Shown in pieces: positions 36,781-49,288 of a stretch of DNA of 64,000 nucleotides. The number at the start of each line of letters is the position of its first letter. Within the stretch, counting starts at the first letter, position 1. The stretch comes from Nicotiana tabacum (Eukaryota > Streptophyta > Magnoliopsida > Solanales > Solanaceae): positions 208,081,948-208,145,947 of the forward strand of contig NC_134082.1 in assembly GCF_000715075.1 (NCBI RefSeq). The letters run 5' to 3'. A program made the translations under genes and the position numbers. The notes under the pieces are model-generated. The model saw only the letters and a list, made by a program, of their open reading frames with translations. It ran no database searches and was not told where the DNA came from.

Positions 36781-39700
36781 GTTTGGGTTCCTAAGACTAA
36801 CCCCTGATTTCTTTTTGCAGGTTCAAGTGAAAGGGAGTAGCCAAATATGGTACATGTATAGTGGTTGCTCAAAGCACATGACTGGGAACAAGGACCAGTT
36901 CCTTTCATTTGAGAACCTAAAAGGAGGTAATGTCTCCTTTGGTAATGGAAAGAAAGATGAGATCATTGGGGTTGGAAAAGTAGGTAAGACAGACTCTCAT
37001 TCCATCTTGATAGATGGCTAGAAATATAGCCTAATCAGTGTGTCACAACTGTGTGACAGAGGAAACCTTGTAGCTTTCACCTCTACCAAATGTTTTGTGA
37101 TTAACATTACCACTGACAAGATTGTTTTGCAGGGAAAAAGAGTTAACAATATTTACATTGTAGATTTGTCAAATTTTTCAGAAAATGAACTCACTTGCTT
37201 AAGTGTGTTAGTCAATGATCCCCTCCTGTGGCACAAAAGACTTATCCATGCCAGTCTAAATCAGCTAAACAAATTAGTCTCCAAGGACTTGGTGATAGGG
37301 TTACCTAATATCAAGTTCAAGGAAGACAAAGTTTGTGAAGCATGTGCAAGGGGGAAGCAGGTAAGGTCATCCTTCAAATCCAAGAAAATGGTAAGTACGT
37401 CCAAAACGTTGCAACTGGTTCATATGGATCTCTGTGGTCCAATGAGAACCATGAGCAGAGGTGGAAAGAAATATGTGATGGTGCTCGTTGATGATTATTC
37501 TAGATTTACCTGGGCACTATTTCTGACATCTAAAGATGAGGCATTTGAAATGTTTACTGCTTTTGTTAGAAAAACTCAGAAACAATTAGGAAATCAACTT
37601 GCATCCATTAGGTCTGATCATGGAACTGAATTTGAAAATGCAAAATTTGCTGAATATTGTGATGAAAATGGTATAGATAACAACTTCTCTGCCCCTAGGA
37701 CTCCTCAGCAAAATGGAGTAGTTGAAAGAAAGAACAGGACCCTTGAGGATATGGAAAGGACCATGTTTCTCTCTAGTAAATTACCTCACAGCTTCTAGGT
37801 AGAGCCTGTAAACACTGCATGTTACATAATATAGATGCATGACTAGACCTCTTGTTGAGAAAACTACCTATGAGTTACTTAAAGGGATAAAACCAAACAT
37901 ATCCCATCTTAGGGTATTTGGTTGCAAGTGCTATGTGCACAATAATGGAAAAAACTCCCTAGGTAAGTTTGATCCCAGAAGTGATGAGGGAGTATTCTTG
38001 GGATATTCTTAACATAGCAAAGCATATAAAGTGTTCAATAAAAGAACTTTGTGTGTAGAAGAAAGTGTGCATGTTGTATTTGATGAAACTAACATTCTTT
38101 CTGAGAGACAGGAACATGAAGATGAAGCAATTGGACTGGTAAAAGAATTGACTGAAGTAGCATCAAAAGAAGGAACAGGTGATGGAACAGGTTCTTCCAC
38201 TCAGGGCAACCTGACAGGGAGAACTAATCAGGGAGAAATTGAAACAAACTCTCTACAAGAACCTATCTATGAACCTATTCCTCAGCAACAGAACAAAGGA
38301 GAATCATCTAGTAAAAACCAGTTGGTGGTATAGTCCCACAACTATCAAAGTTCTCATCCCATTGAGAACATCATTACTGATCCAACATCTGGAGTCAAAA
38401 CTAGATCACAACTAAAGATGTGTGCATTTGATGCTTTTCTATCTCCTATTGAACCTAAAAATGTTGTTGAGGCTTTGCAGGATGCAGATTGGGTTAATGC
38501 TATGCAGGAGGAACTCAACCAATTTGAAAGAAGTCAAGTCTGGCATCTAGTTCCAAGACCCAAGGACAGATCAGTCATTAGTACAAAATGGGTATTCAGG
38601 AACAAACTTGATGAAGATGGAACAGTTACAAGAAATAAGGCAAGGCTGGTGGTTCAGGGCTACAGCCAAAAGGAAGGTATTGACTATGATGAGACCTTTG
38701 CTCTAGTTGCAAGACTAGAGGCAATCAGACTCCTCATAGCCTTTGCAGTACAAATGGAATTCACTCTCCATTAGATGGATATCAAAAGTGCCTTCCTGAA
38801 TGGCTACCTCAAGGAAGAAGTGTTTGTGAAACAACCTCCAGGTTTTGAAAGCAAGGAATGTCCTGATCATGTGTACAATATGGACAAGGCTCTATATGGG
38901 CTCAAGCAGGCCCTAAGAGCTTGGTATGAACGACTATCAAAATTCTTACTGGAGCATGGGTACAAAAGAGGTAAAATTGACAGCATTTTTTTCCTAAGAA
39001 AAAAAGGTAAAGACCTCCTTGTTGTGCAAATATAAGTTGATGACATAATATTTGGGGCCACTACTGATAGGTTGAGTAAGGACTTTGCAAAACTAATGGG
39101 AAGTGAGTTTGAAATAGGTATGATGGGTGAACTAAACTTTTTCTTAGGCTTGCAGATCAAACAAAGCCCAAATGGCCATGATCCATCAGCAGAAGTATAC
39201 GAAAGAACTAATCAAAAAGTTTAAAATGGAGGACTCCAAAGAAATAGATACACATATTGCAACTGCCACTAAATTAGATGTTGATGATCCTGATTCATCA
39301 GCTGATCAAAAGTTGTATAGGGGTATGATTGGTTCACTCTTGTATCTTACTGCCAGTAGACCTAACATTGTTTTCAATGTAGGGCTTTGTGCTCATTTCC
39401 AGGCAAATCCAAAAGAGTCACACTTGACTGCTGTCAAGAGGATATTGAGATATCTGAAAGGCATCACTGATCTGTGTCTTTGGTATCCCAAAGGTAGTAA
39501 TTTTGATCTAGTAGGATATGCTGATGCTGATTATGCAGGTTTCCTAGTGGACAGAAAGAGCACTTCAGATATGGCACATTTCCTTGGTTCATGTCTTGTG
39601 TCATGGGCTACCAAAAAGCAAAATTCAGTAGCTTTATCTACCGCTGAAGCCAAATATGTTGTTGTTGCTTCTTGTTGTGCTCAATTGCTATGGATCAAAC

Positions 39701-39975
39701 AACAGCTGGTAGACTTTGGAATTGAAGTGGGATGCATTCCAATATTTTGTGATAACAGTAGTGCTATAAGTATGACAAAGAACCCTGTTCATCATAAAAG
39801 GACCAAGCACATAGATGTTAGACACCACTTCTTAAGAGATAACTATGAGAAAGGGTTAATATCAATAGAATTCTGTTCCACTGATAAACAAATAGCTGAC
39901 ATCTTCACTAAAGCACTAAGTAGAGAAAACTTTGAAAGGAACAGGTTGGAATTAGGGATGATTAAAATCACCTAA
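36781..39975 (+). pseudogene. Sirevirus pol: protease, integrase, RT, RNase H
   Basis: Protease: WYMYSGCSKHMTG, with Tyr (TAT, 36,857-36,859) where the catalytic Asp should be. The GAG-pre-integrase (LLWHKRLIHASLNQLNKL) and integrase core keep their acidic residues (HMDLCGPM, RSDHGTEF, GVVERKNR). TAG at about 37,796 and a frameshift in 37,800-38,030 follow. RT starts WVNAMQEELNQFERSQVW, has stops at about 38,772 and at 39,033-39,035; the latter replaces the Tyr of the catalytic YVDD motif, leaving stop-VDD. A further frameshift near 39,150 leads to the RNase H part (YRGMIGSLLYLTASRPNI, VGYADADYAG, KTKNPVHHKRTKHIDV-like end) ending at TAA 39,973-39,975. Not functional. Confidence 0.9.
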
Positions 39976-40586
39976 AAGGTCCAGTTCAGAATGCACAATA
40001 AAAAAAATTGGTTAGACGTTCTTAATATTATGTAAATATCTAGACTAATTCTTACTCAGTTTCATACTTTAACCAGTATACTCCTGTGACATGTATTTAT
40101 ATGACTCACTAATCTCTTACAAAGTTTTTCTATTCTGACATTTGAGGCATGATCAAGAGAAGTTTTACTTGAAGAACTAGGTTCATCAGTATATGCTCAT
40201 GAGAAAGTTCAGGTATGTTTCTATACTTTGCACAATTAGAAAGATAAATTTTTCGATCGTGTGCAAAAGTCCTAATTGCACCAAATTTCCAAAAATTCTA
40301 TCCGTTGAGCATTGAACCAGTTTCATTATCCTAGGAGTCTAAATAAAATGGGACTTTTTCCTAAAAACCAGTATCGCCCATTAATCACCAAGAGACTGGA
40401 ATTCTAATGTGATTAGACCTCTAATTGACTACTGAAAAAGCCTGTTGTTACTGTACTTAATCATAACCCCTCTTTAAATACACACCACATTCTTTCTTTT
40501 TGTTCATAACCGTCATTCACCTCTTCCAAAATTCTGATCATCCTTTTCATCTCCAAAATTCCCAAAATTCCTAGAAATACTCTACT
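39976..40586 (+). other. Spacer between Sirevirus pol and the extra ORF
   Basis: About 600 bp of AT-rich sequence with no coding motif; possible leader for the downstream ORF. Confidence 0.5.
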
Positions 40587-42666
40587 ATGACAAACCCTCA
40601 AGACAATCCAGGTACTCCACCACCAGTATCCCCTAATACTTCATCATCAACACCTCCTATTGAAACCCCCAAAACCTAGATTTCGTCGCCAGAAAATGCT
40701 GGCCAGGAAAATTGTAGCTTCTGGTTCCTTGAGAAAAGCCTTAAATGAAAAACTGAAAGTTAGCCATAGGAAAGAAAGCCCAGAATCTGACTCAAGCTCT
40801 GAGCCTGAGATATTTATCTCTGCCAGCGAAGGAGAAGAACATGGGTCTTCTGACACTGACAAAAATCAAGAAACCCCAGGAGAGGTAATTACTTGTTTTA
40901 CATTTTCTGATGTGGTAGAAAGGGAAGAAAATAGGTTTGTGTTGGTGGGATCTATGAAAAATGTATAAGGGGCTGGGTCTAGTAGAAAGGGAAAGAAAAA
41001 GCAAGGAGAGGTTCTTGCTATCTGTGGTAGCGTGGAAGAGGGTGGCATCAAGTCAGGAGAAAGTGGTTCTGGAGAGGCTGTTGAAGGCCTTGTTCATCTG
41101 AGTAAGCAGCAAGATGAACCTGGTTCATCTGTGGAGGAAACCTTGGCCGACATCTTGAAGAAGGTTGGGGCCAGATATGATCCAAAGAAGCACAAGGCTT
41201 CTTCCCAAAAGATCCCAATTGCTTCCAAACCAACAAAGAAAAGCAAGGTGTCATCTTCCAAGTCTGTTGTTCCTTCATTACCTAAAGGAAGAGCAACAAG
41301 GAGCAGGGTCAAGCAAAGCGAGGCAGAACTACAGAAACTTTAGAGGAAAGTAAGAAAAAGAAGAAGGAAAAAGAAAAGGCAAAAGTTATGGAAAGTTCTG
41401 AGGCTGTTGAAGAAGAAGAGGAGAAGATGGAACTGATCCATCAAGAGAGAGGTACAACTGTGGAGGTTCCCATTGCCAAACCAAAAGGAACCAAGACTCC
41501 TGCAAAGAAGTCTTCAAAATTTGTATCTGCTGAAGCCTCCTTGGCCAAAAGAACTAGGTCTGCAGTGAAGGGAAAACAGGTAAAAGTTACTGAAGAAGAA
41601 GAAGAAGAAGAAGAATGGAGTGGAGAAGAAGAAGATGAGGAGTCTTAAAAGGAACAAGATCGATTTGCCATCTTTGGCAGGAGGAAGATTCTGAAGGGGA
41701 GGTTGCTGAAAGATCTGGAGGAGCCAGGCATGATCAAATTGGTGGATGCCATAGGTGCACAAGGCTGGAAGGACATGGTTCTTCAATTAGATGGAAGGTT
41801 GGCAAGAAAGGAGCTGATCGAGTTCATGGCTAATGCTACTATGAAAAATGGGGTAGTCACCAGTGTGGTTAGGGGAGTGAAGGTGCAGTTTGATGCACCT
41901 AAATTGGGCAAGATTCTGGACATACCCTGTGAAGGTTATGATGACTACACTAGGCAGAGGTGGCCTTGTCTAGATGATCTTCCTAGTGCTCTCCAAATAA
42001 CCATAAACTTTTGTGATACAGATTCTATTGAAGATGTGCCAGAGGCAAGATTTGTTTAGAAGAGTGAGATGAAGCCTGAGCACAAGGTGCTATTTGAATT
42101 TGTGAACAAGTGTCTGCTGCTCAGACAAGAGAGAAGGCATACTGCTAACTACATGGACTTGGTTTTTCTGGAATGCCTTGTGAGGGGAAAGCAGATTAAC
42201 TGGCCTACCTTCATTGTCAAGTTGCTGGACAGGGTCATAAAATGGTTCCAAGGCACATGCTACTCCTTATGGGTTCATATTGATGACTGTGCTGGATAGG
42301 TTGAATGTTCCGTTGAAGAAATGGGAGATGGCTTCCAACAAGGACCATTTTGGTGTCAAAACCCTGCAGGCTTGTGACTATCTCCTCAGTGTAGCCCCAG
42401 TTGAATCTAGTTCATCTCTGAAGACTCCTGTGAATAGCAAGGTTAGGGCCTTGGTTCAAGAGTGCGGGACAAAGGATGCTGAGATTGCTAGGCTCCAGGC
42501 TCGTGTTGCTGAACTGGAAAATGAGAGGAATAGCCTAAAAGATGAGCTAACAAAGGAAAAGGAAAAGGGTAAAGGGATGCTTCAAACAATGCTCAATCTT
42601 CTCCAATCCCAACCCTCTAGTCCTCCAAGCCTTAGGTCCTCCAGCATTGTCCTTGAACCAGTCTAG
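40587..42666 (+). pseudogene. Sirevirus extra (env-like position) ORF with transposon-protein domain
   Basis: ATG at 40,587 opens a Pro/Ser-rich N-terminus (MTNPQDNPGTPPPVSP). A slip at CCCCC (about 40,665) moves the frame to FRRQKMLARKIVASGSL. A Lys/Ser/Glu-rich stretch with nuclear-signal-like clusters follows (KPTKKSKVSSSK; a long Glu run at about 41,595-41,640). A conserved-looking domain is at 41,703-42,290: KELIEFMANATMKNGVV, VRGVKVQFDAPKLGKILDIP, then FVNKCLLLRQERRHTANYMD. The end is a coiled coil (AEIARLQARVAELENERNSL) closing at TAG 42,664-42,666. The mid-domain resembles the putative plant transposon protein domain found in such ORFs. There are several stops and frameshifts (about 40,966, 41,341, 41,646, 42,057, 42,297). 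No signal peptide or convincing membrane segment is seen, so 'env-like' describes position only. Confidence 0.7.
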
Positions 42667-43123
42667 TAAAACCCCCCAGTGACCAAGATTAGGGATTTTT
42701 CTTTGATTCTTTTTTGCTCATGGTTGGATGTTTTTTCTTTCTTTTTGTGGACTGGTTTGTAGAAGCATTTCCTTATCAATGACAATTTGCTTTTCTCTTG
42801 CTTTGTGATGATCATGTTCTTAATAGTTAAGTTTTTTTGTCAAGATTGATTATTGTTTCACTAAACCATGCTTTCACTTGCAGTTGCCCCAGTGGCCATG
42901 AGTAACTATTACAATCTGGGATTCACATTATATGCAACTTTTCGATGATGCCAAAAGGGGAAAGAAATATTGTTCTTTACTTTATATTCTGAAAAAGTGA
43001 TAATTATAACCTGATTAAATCTGGTCCTTAATGATGAGTTAAATTTCCTAAGTAAAAGTGTTGATAATTTAGCTGAGTTCCACAGGTTCTCTAATCAATA
43101 AAAGCACAGAGTTTGTCATCATC
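42667..43123 (+). other. Sirevirus 3' untranslated region
   Basis: No gene. It contains an extra purine tract (CAAAAGGGGAAAG, about 42,950) ahead of the one at the LTR; multiple purine tracts are a described Sirevirus trait. Confidence 0.6.
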
Positions 43124-43134
43124 AAAAAGGGGGA
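43124..43134 (+). other. Polypurine tract, Sirevirus element
   Basis: AAAAAGGGGGA lies three bases (ATT) before the 3' LTR start TGTTTGCCC. Confidence 0.8.
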
Positions 43135-43137
43135 ATT

Positions 43138-44064
43138 TGTTTGCCCAAGTTCAATTGAAGTTTTGAAGAATGACAAATGAACTCAGTGATGGACCAGGTC
43201 CATCTTATGAGACACAGTGGTTATCAACCTATGCATATGAGATACACGTGAAGAAGATAAGTCTTAGGGATAAAACAACAATATCTTCTGAATATCTTCT
43301 GAACTGATAAAAAAGATTGCATATGGGATAAGGAGAAGAAGTCTCCTTATGAGAAGAGAACTCAATCCGGATCAAGGATAAGGGTTGGAGTTTGTATTGT
43401 TCAAGGACTCAAATTCGATGGAGGATCATCATTTGAGTCTCAATCAAACTCTGATTACTAACTCAATAAATAACTGAGTTTGTTCTCTTTTACATGTATG
43501 CACATACGCAGGAGTTAAACTAAATTGAGAGCAAAAGAGCAAGGCAATTTTGCAAGCAATTTATGTGAGATAAAAGTGTGCACTCCTGCAGCTACTTGAA
43601 CGAGATAGAAGAATCAGTTCCATTGTGTTTATTCTTATTCTAGTTCAATTGTAGTGATGGTTTAAACTTGTACCTTTCCAGCTTTCATAGAAGCAATTGT
43701 ATTAGGTACTTTGAGTATTCAAGTTACAGTTAACTTGAAGGTGTCGCAACAGTTGAGGCTGTGTGCCACACTGGGATTAGAGTTAATCCTTAGGTTTACA
43801 AGAGCTTTATAAATGCTGTTTTGGCTCATTGATTTTAGTGGATGTTTGGGAAAATCCTACTGAGTAGTAGGTCATAGTTTTTTCACCTTTTGAGACAAGT
43901 GTTTTCCACGTAAAAATCTCTGTGTTCTTTAATTTCTGTACTTTTAATTCCGCAAACAATATTAGGTAGAACACCTAGAAGAACCAGGTTCTTCTAGATC
44001 GAAAATTGGGTACCACACAAATCACCCCCCCCCCCCTTGTGTGGTATTGATGTTTGGAACATCA
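43138..44064 (+). repeat. 3' LTR of the Sirevirus element
   Basis: 927 bp, matched to 34,017-34,934; includes a short internal duplication of ATATCTTCTGA near 43,272-43,292 not present in the 5' copy, and a longer C-run near 44,026. Confidence 0.92.
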
Positions 44065-44069
44065 AAAGG

Positions 44070-46121
44070 CCTGGGCAGAACATATAAGTTATTTCATTTC
44101 GCGAGTTTGAGTTACTCCACCATTTTTTACTTCGGCTTGAGATCTTTTGTACGATTTGGAAGAGGGATTTCAAGGGAACTTCGTTAAGGTAAGGATTTTG
44201 GGCCTAAAACACATTTCTATGGTAGTATTTCATGAATTAAGACTGAAATTAAGGGAATTAAAGGGCTAAAATGGAGGATTAGGGCTTGAGAATAAGAGGC
44301 CTTAAATTGAGGATTTGAGGGGTCATTTGAACTCCGATTTTGGTATTCTTAATATGCAGACTCATGGGGAGATGAGGAATCTATTGATATGAAAATTGCT
44401 AAGTTTTGAGAAGCGGGCCCGGGGCTTGGGTTTTGCTAATTTCGGTATTTGTGCCTTTTATTGATTGCTTTCGCTTGGGCTTTGTTCCCTTAGCATATTT
44501 TGATGTTCTCGTTCTGATTTTGGATAGATTCGACGCGCGTGGATGCCGATTTGAGGGGCAAAAGCATTGCGAGCTAGAGATTTAGTCGGTTCGAGGTGAG
44601 TAATGATTGTAAATGATGCTCTGAGGGTTTGAAACCCCGGATTACACATCGTAGTGCTATATTGAGGTGAGACACACGCTTGATAATGAGCGTGGGGTCG
44701 TGCACTATTGGGGATTGTGACTTGGTCCGTCCCGACTGATGATTTTACCGCGTATTTGACTGAAACTTATTTGCTATCATCGTGGTTTGGGCTGATTGCC
44801 ATATTTGGGGCTTCGTGACAACTATTTGTACCCTTCGGGGATTTTTATTGCTATTTCCTCACTGTTTTGACTTATTACTTGAACTCAATCATGTTATTTT
44901 CCACTGTTTTACTACTCAGCCATTTTTACTCAGTTTTGAGACTTAAATGATATTTTTAAATGATGTTTTGGGCTGAGAAATTTCTTTTACTATTGCCCAA
45001 GGGGCTTGTGATGATTTTCGGACTGAGTAAGGCCGAGGGCCTAGTTGTGAGGATACACTGATATTGATATGAGGCCGAGGGCCTGAGATACATATATATG
45101 CCACGAGGTGGCTTGATTGATATGAGGTCAAGGGCCTAGATTTGATGCCACGAGATGACTTGTTATTGCGCTTGGGCCGTAAGGGGCCCCTCCCAGAGTC
45201 TGTACACCCACAGTGAGCGTGGGTACCTATTGTGATATGAGATATAGCCCTAGGGGCTGATATTGTTCTATGTGATAGCCCGAGGGGCTGGTATTGTTCT
45301 ATGTGATTGCCCGAGGGGCTGGTACCATTCTATGTGATTGCCCGAGGGGCTGGTATTGTTCTGAGATATTTCCCGAGGGGCAGAGTTATTGATATTGAGC
45401 CCGAGGGGCGAACCTTTATGTGTTTATCTTTTGTATTTACCGGTCATTTACCTATTAGGCTATGGTATTTGTGCCCGAGGGGTAGATTTCTGTGCCTATC
45501 TGCACTAACTATTTTGCATTCATTTACGTAGCTGTTGGAAAAAGTCATTTTCAAAGAAGTTTAAATTGAGCTAAGATGTTTTAAGGGATTTTTACAGCTT
45601 CACTGCTTTCTTACTGGTTTTTGAACAGCTTCTATACAACATCTTGATATGTTTTTTGTGATTTCTTACCATTCAGACTTTAGTTATGATTATTACTCAC
45701 TGAGTTGTAGTACTCACTTTACTCCCTGCACCTTGAGTGCAGATTCAGGTATTTATACACCCGGTAGCGGGTTTTGGCTGATCGGAGGCAAAGTCATCGA
45801 AGTTTAGCAAGGTAGTTGTCGGCGTTCGCAGCACTGCTTCTCTCTCTCTTCATTTCATTAGTCTGTATTTGTACACTTCAGACTTTCAGTTGTATTTATA
45901 CTCTAGTAGATGCTCGTGACTTGTGACACTCCGGTTAGGGCTGTGTCGGGTTGGATTTTTCCGCATTGTTATTGATATTTCCGCTATTTAGTATTATTAA
46001 ATTATGTTTAGACTATTTTTGTATTGATTAACTGCTTAAAAAGATGAATTGAGTTAAACTGGCTGGCCTTGTCTTCACGAGAGGCGCCATCACGACCGGG
46101 ATTAGGGTTAGGGTCATGATA
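44070..46121 (+). repeat. 3' LTR of nested gypsy element, second part
   Basis: Resumes at CCTGGGCAGAACATATAAG, equivalent to about 26,748-28,803, and ends GGGTCATGATA (the 5' LTR ends GTGACA). ORFs here correspond to LTR sequence. Confidence 0.92.
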
Positions 46122-49022
46122 CCAGCACAATTATAGTTACAGAAGCCTAACAGAGAAGCTTGCAATTTTGTGTCTGCTAATGTTCCACTATTTGTATTTC
46201 ATAATAGACTAGGTCATGCTCCTTTAGATGTACTCAGCAAAATAGAGCCCTTGAAACAATCCAAATTAGATAAAAACCATCACTGCATTGTATGTCCACT
46301 TGCAAAACAGTCAAAACTCTCCTTTTCTATCATCACTACTAGTTCAAATAAACCTTTCCAACTAGTACATGGTGATGTTTGGGGTCCTTATAGAGTACCT
46401 ACACATGATGATAAGAGATATTTTCTAGCATTAGTGGATGATTTATCCAGGTATACTTGGATATTGTTGTTGAATAATAAAGCTGAAACTTTTGTTATTG
46501 TGAAATAGTTTCTGGCTTTAGTAAAGAATATGTTATATTCTAATGTTCAGACTTTGAGAACAAATAGAGGCTGTGAATTCTTTAATTCTCAGTTTGATGA
46601 GACGATTAAGGAAAATGGCATTGTACACCAGAGCCCATGTGTCTATACACCTTAGCAGAATGGTGTAGTTGAGAGAAAGCATAGGTCAATTTTAATGTAG
46701 CTAGGTCTCTGAGGTTTCAAGGTGTTGTACCTGTGAAGTTTTGGGGAGAATGTGTTTCTACAACTGTCTATCTACTCAATAGGTTACTCTCTGCTATATT
46801 GTAGAACAAATCATCCTTTGAAATGTTACACTCACATCCTCCTAACCTTGGCCATTTGAGAACCTTTGGTTGTCTTGCCTATGCATCAAATCCAAGTGTT
46901 ACTGATAAAATATCACCAAGAACCATTCCTGCTGCCTTAATGGGGTATTCTTCCACTCAAAAGGTTATAAACTCTATGACCTACATGCTAGAGCTTTTTT
47001 TGTTAGTAGAAATATAGTCTTCAGAGAAGACTTATTTCCCTTTAAACACTTTAAACCCTCTACACTACCTTTGTTTCCAGTGTTAGAACCTTCACCTGAT
47101 CAACCAAAACTTTTTCCAAACACAACACCTGATAACATATCAATTACTCCACCTACTCAAGAAGAATTAGACAGAGAAATTCCTCCACCTCCAATTCCTT
47201 CCATTGTTGTGTATCACTCTATATGTCCAACTGCACCTGATAATATGGTAATGATGACTCTGTCATCAGTTTATTACATGTTCCTGAGCAACAACAAATT
47301 GAAGCATTTAGAAAATCCTCTAGAACTGTTAAACAACCTTTGTGGATATATGATTTTATCATTACCAAAAAATCCAATTGTACTTATCCTTTATCATCCT
47401 ATGTCTATTATAAACATTTGACTCCCTCTTATAAGGTTGCCTTAAACTCCTACTCCTCTATTGTGGATCCTTCTAGTTACAAGGAAGTAGCTGCAGATCC
47501 AAAGTGGACTGAAGCCATGAAATTAGAGATTACAACACTTGAAGAAAACAAAACTTGGAGCATTGTGGACCTGCTTAAGGGAAAAACTCCTATTGGATGC
47601 AAATGGGTGTTCAAGGTTAAATATAAATCATCAGGAGAAGTGGAGAGGTACAAGGCACGATCGGTAGCAAAGGGTTATAGTCAACAAGCAGGGTTAGACT
47701 ACAAAGAAATATTTTCACCAGTAGCTAAAATGGTTACTGTTAGATCAATAGTGGTTGTGACAGCTTCTAGACATTGGTTCATTTATCAAATGGATGTTCA
47801 CAATGCCTTCTTGTAAGGAGATCTATTAGAAGAGGTTTACATGACTATTCCAAATGGGTTTGCAAGACAGGGGAGACCAAACAAGTCTGCAAACTACACA
47901 AATTACTGTATGGTCTGAAACAAGCACCAAGACAGTGGAATCTCAAGTTGACTGAAGCTCTACAGTAGTTGGGTTTTCTCAAAGCCACTTTGACTACTCA
48001 CTATTCACACAGAAGCTAGGAAGTGACATAATTGTGATCCTAATCTATGTTGATGTCTTGATCATCACAGGAAGCAATATTGATCTATTAATCAAAACCA
48101 GGGAAGACCTTTAGAAGAAGTTCAAGATGAAAAACTTGGGGGAACTAAAATTCTTCTTAGGTAGTGAATTTTCCAGGTCAAAAAGAGGAATACACATGTG
48201 TCAAAGGAAGCATTCCTTGGAGTTGATCTCTGAAATTGGAGCAAATACAACTGGTATTTTGAAGTGCAATTAAAAGCTTACTTCAATGGAGTATGACCGA
48301 ACATTTAACAAAGGTGCGGGTCATTAAGATCCTATACTAAATGATGCTAGAGAATAACACAGGCTTGTAGGCAGACTTTTGTACTTGACTATGACTAGAC
48401 CAGATATCTCATTTAGAGTACATGTGTTGAGCCAGTATATGCATCCCCCAAAACAATCACACATGGAAACTACTCTAAGGATTATTAGATATCTGAAAGC
48501 ATCACCAGGTCTGAGACTCCTAATGCCATCAGAAAAGACCAAGCATCTGCAGGCCTTCTGTGACTCTGACTGGGGCTCTTGCCTGCAGACCAGGAGATCT
48601 GTTACAGGCTATCTTGTGAAATTTGGAGAAGCCTTAGTGTAATGAAAGTCAAAGAAACAGGAATCTGTAGCTAGAAGTCCAGCTGTAGCTGAATTTAGAA
48701 GCATGGCATCCTGTGTGGCTGAAGTTGCATGGCTGATAGGTCTGTTTAAGGAACTTGGAAATGAACTGCACCAACCTGTTGATCTGTTTTGTGACAGCAA
48801 AGCTGCCATCTATATAGCAACAAATCCTTTCATGAATGAACCAAACACATAGACATAGACTGTCACTTAGTGAGAAAAAAACTGAGCCAAGGAGTAATCA
48901 TAACTTATCCTCTCTGAACAAAGGATCAACTAGCAGATTTGCTGATTAAGAGCATTGGGAAAACATATCATGAAGTTCTATTGAATCAACTTGGAGTTGA
49001 AAATATAATTCAAAGCATTAGC
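46122..49022 (+). pseudogene. Outer copia integrase, RT and RNase H
   Basis: Continues from 25,833. The GAG-pre-integrase part reads VFHNRLGHAPLDVLSKI with CIVCPLAKQSK; the integrase has HGDVWGPY and VVERKHR, but its second acidic site reads TNRG instead of T-D-N-G. Stops at about 46,506 and 46,653. RT runs from about 47,460 ([42 protein letters not shown]) with TAA at about 47,814 and frameshifts near 47,880 and 47,970. The catalytic motif is YVDV (48,046-48,057) instead of YVDD. RNase H is at 48,360-49,000 (LVGRLLYLTMTRPDISF, AFCDSDWGSC, RSVTGYLV, FCDSKAAIYIA). Non-functional. Confidence 0.88.
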
Positions 49023-49033
49023 TTGAGGAAAAG
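49023..49033 (+). other. Polypurine tract, outer copia element
   Basis: TTGAGGAAAAG directly before the 3' LTR. Confidence 0.7.
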
Positions 49034-49288
49034 TGTTGAGAGCATAACAAGCTGACGTGTAATAGTTAGTTGGCTAGCTAATGAGTCAGTTATTTATCTT
49101 AGGAGTTAGCTTAGTCGGTTAAAAAGTTATAGTTAGCTTGTCTATGTATATATATATATGAGGTACATCACTCACTGTAGCATGAAGAGGAAATGAAAAT
49201 CTCATAGATTTCTCTCCAAGTTTTCTTCAGCTCCTCTTCTCTCTGTTACCCTGTCGATTTCATTCTCGCTCATTGAATTAATTTGACA
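49034..49288 (+). repeat. 3' LTR of outer copia element
   Basis: 255 bp; TGTTGAGAG...TTTGACA, followed by TSD AAATT at 49,289-49,293. Confidence 0.93.

Larger units (their letters stand above)
34017..44064 (+). mobile_element. Sirevirus-type Ty1/copia element, TSD AAAGG
   Basis: A 10,048-bp element in the 3' LTR of the gypsy element with perfect TSD AAAGG at 34,012-34,016 and 44,065-44,069. LTRs are 918 and 927 bp. It has a long gag with two zinc knuckles and a coiled-coil tail, pol in copia order, and an additional ORF downstream of pol. Size, purine-rich 3' region and extra ORF fit the Sirevirus (SIRE/Maximus) lineage. Decayed by stops and frameshifts. Confidence 0.93.
25834..46121 (+). 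mobile_element. Nested Tekay/Del-like Ty3/gypsy element, TSD CCAAC/CCAGC
   Basis: Inserted in the outer copia element between protease and integrase. The flanks CCAAC (25,829-25,833) and CCAGC (46,122-46,126) differ by one base. LTRs are about 2.97 kb. The interior is only 4,272 bp and almost without reading frames. Its 3' LTR is split by a Sirevirus. Lineage call rests on long LTRs, a tRNA-Met-type PBS and the LGIDWL protease remnant, so it is probable rather than certain. Confidence 0.88.
24082..49288 (+). mobile_element. Outer Ty1/copia element with nested insertions, TSD AAATT
   Basis: Paired 255-bp LTRs start TGTTGAGAGCATAACAAGC and end AATTTGACA. The perfect TSD AAATT flanks it at 24,077-24,081 and 49,289-49,293. 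PBS follows the 5' LTR and PPT precedes the 3' LTR. Once the nested insertion at 25,834-46,121 is set aside (20.3 kb), about 4.9 kb remain, a normal copia length. The order gag, protease, integrase, RT, RNase H is the copia order. Gag is of the Retrotran_gag_3 kind. Confidence 0.95.
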
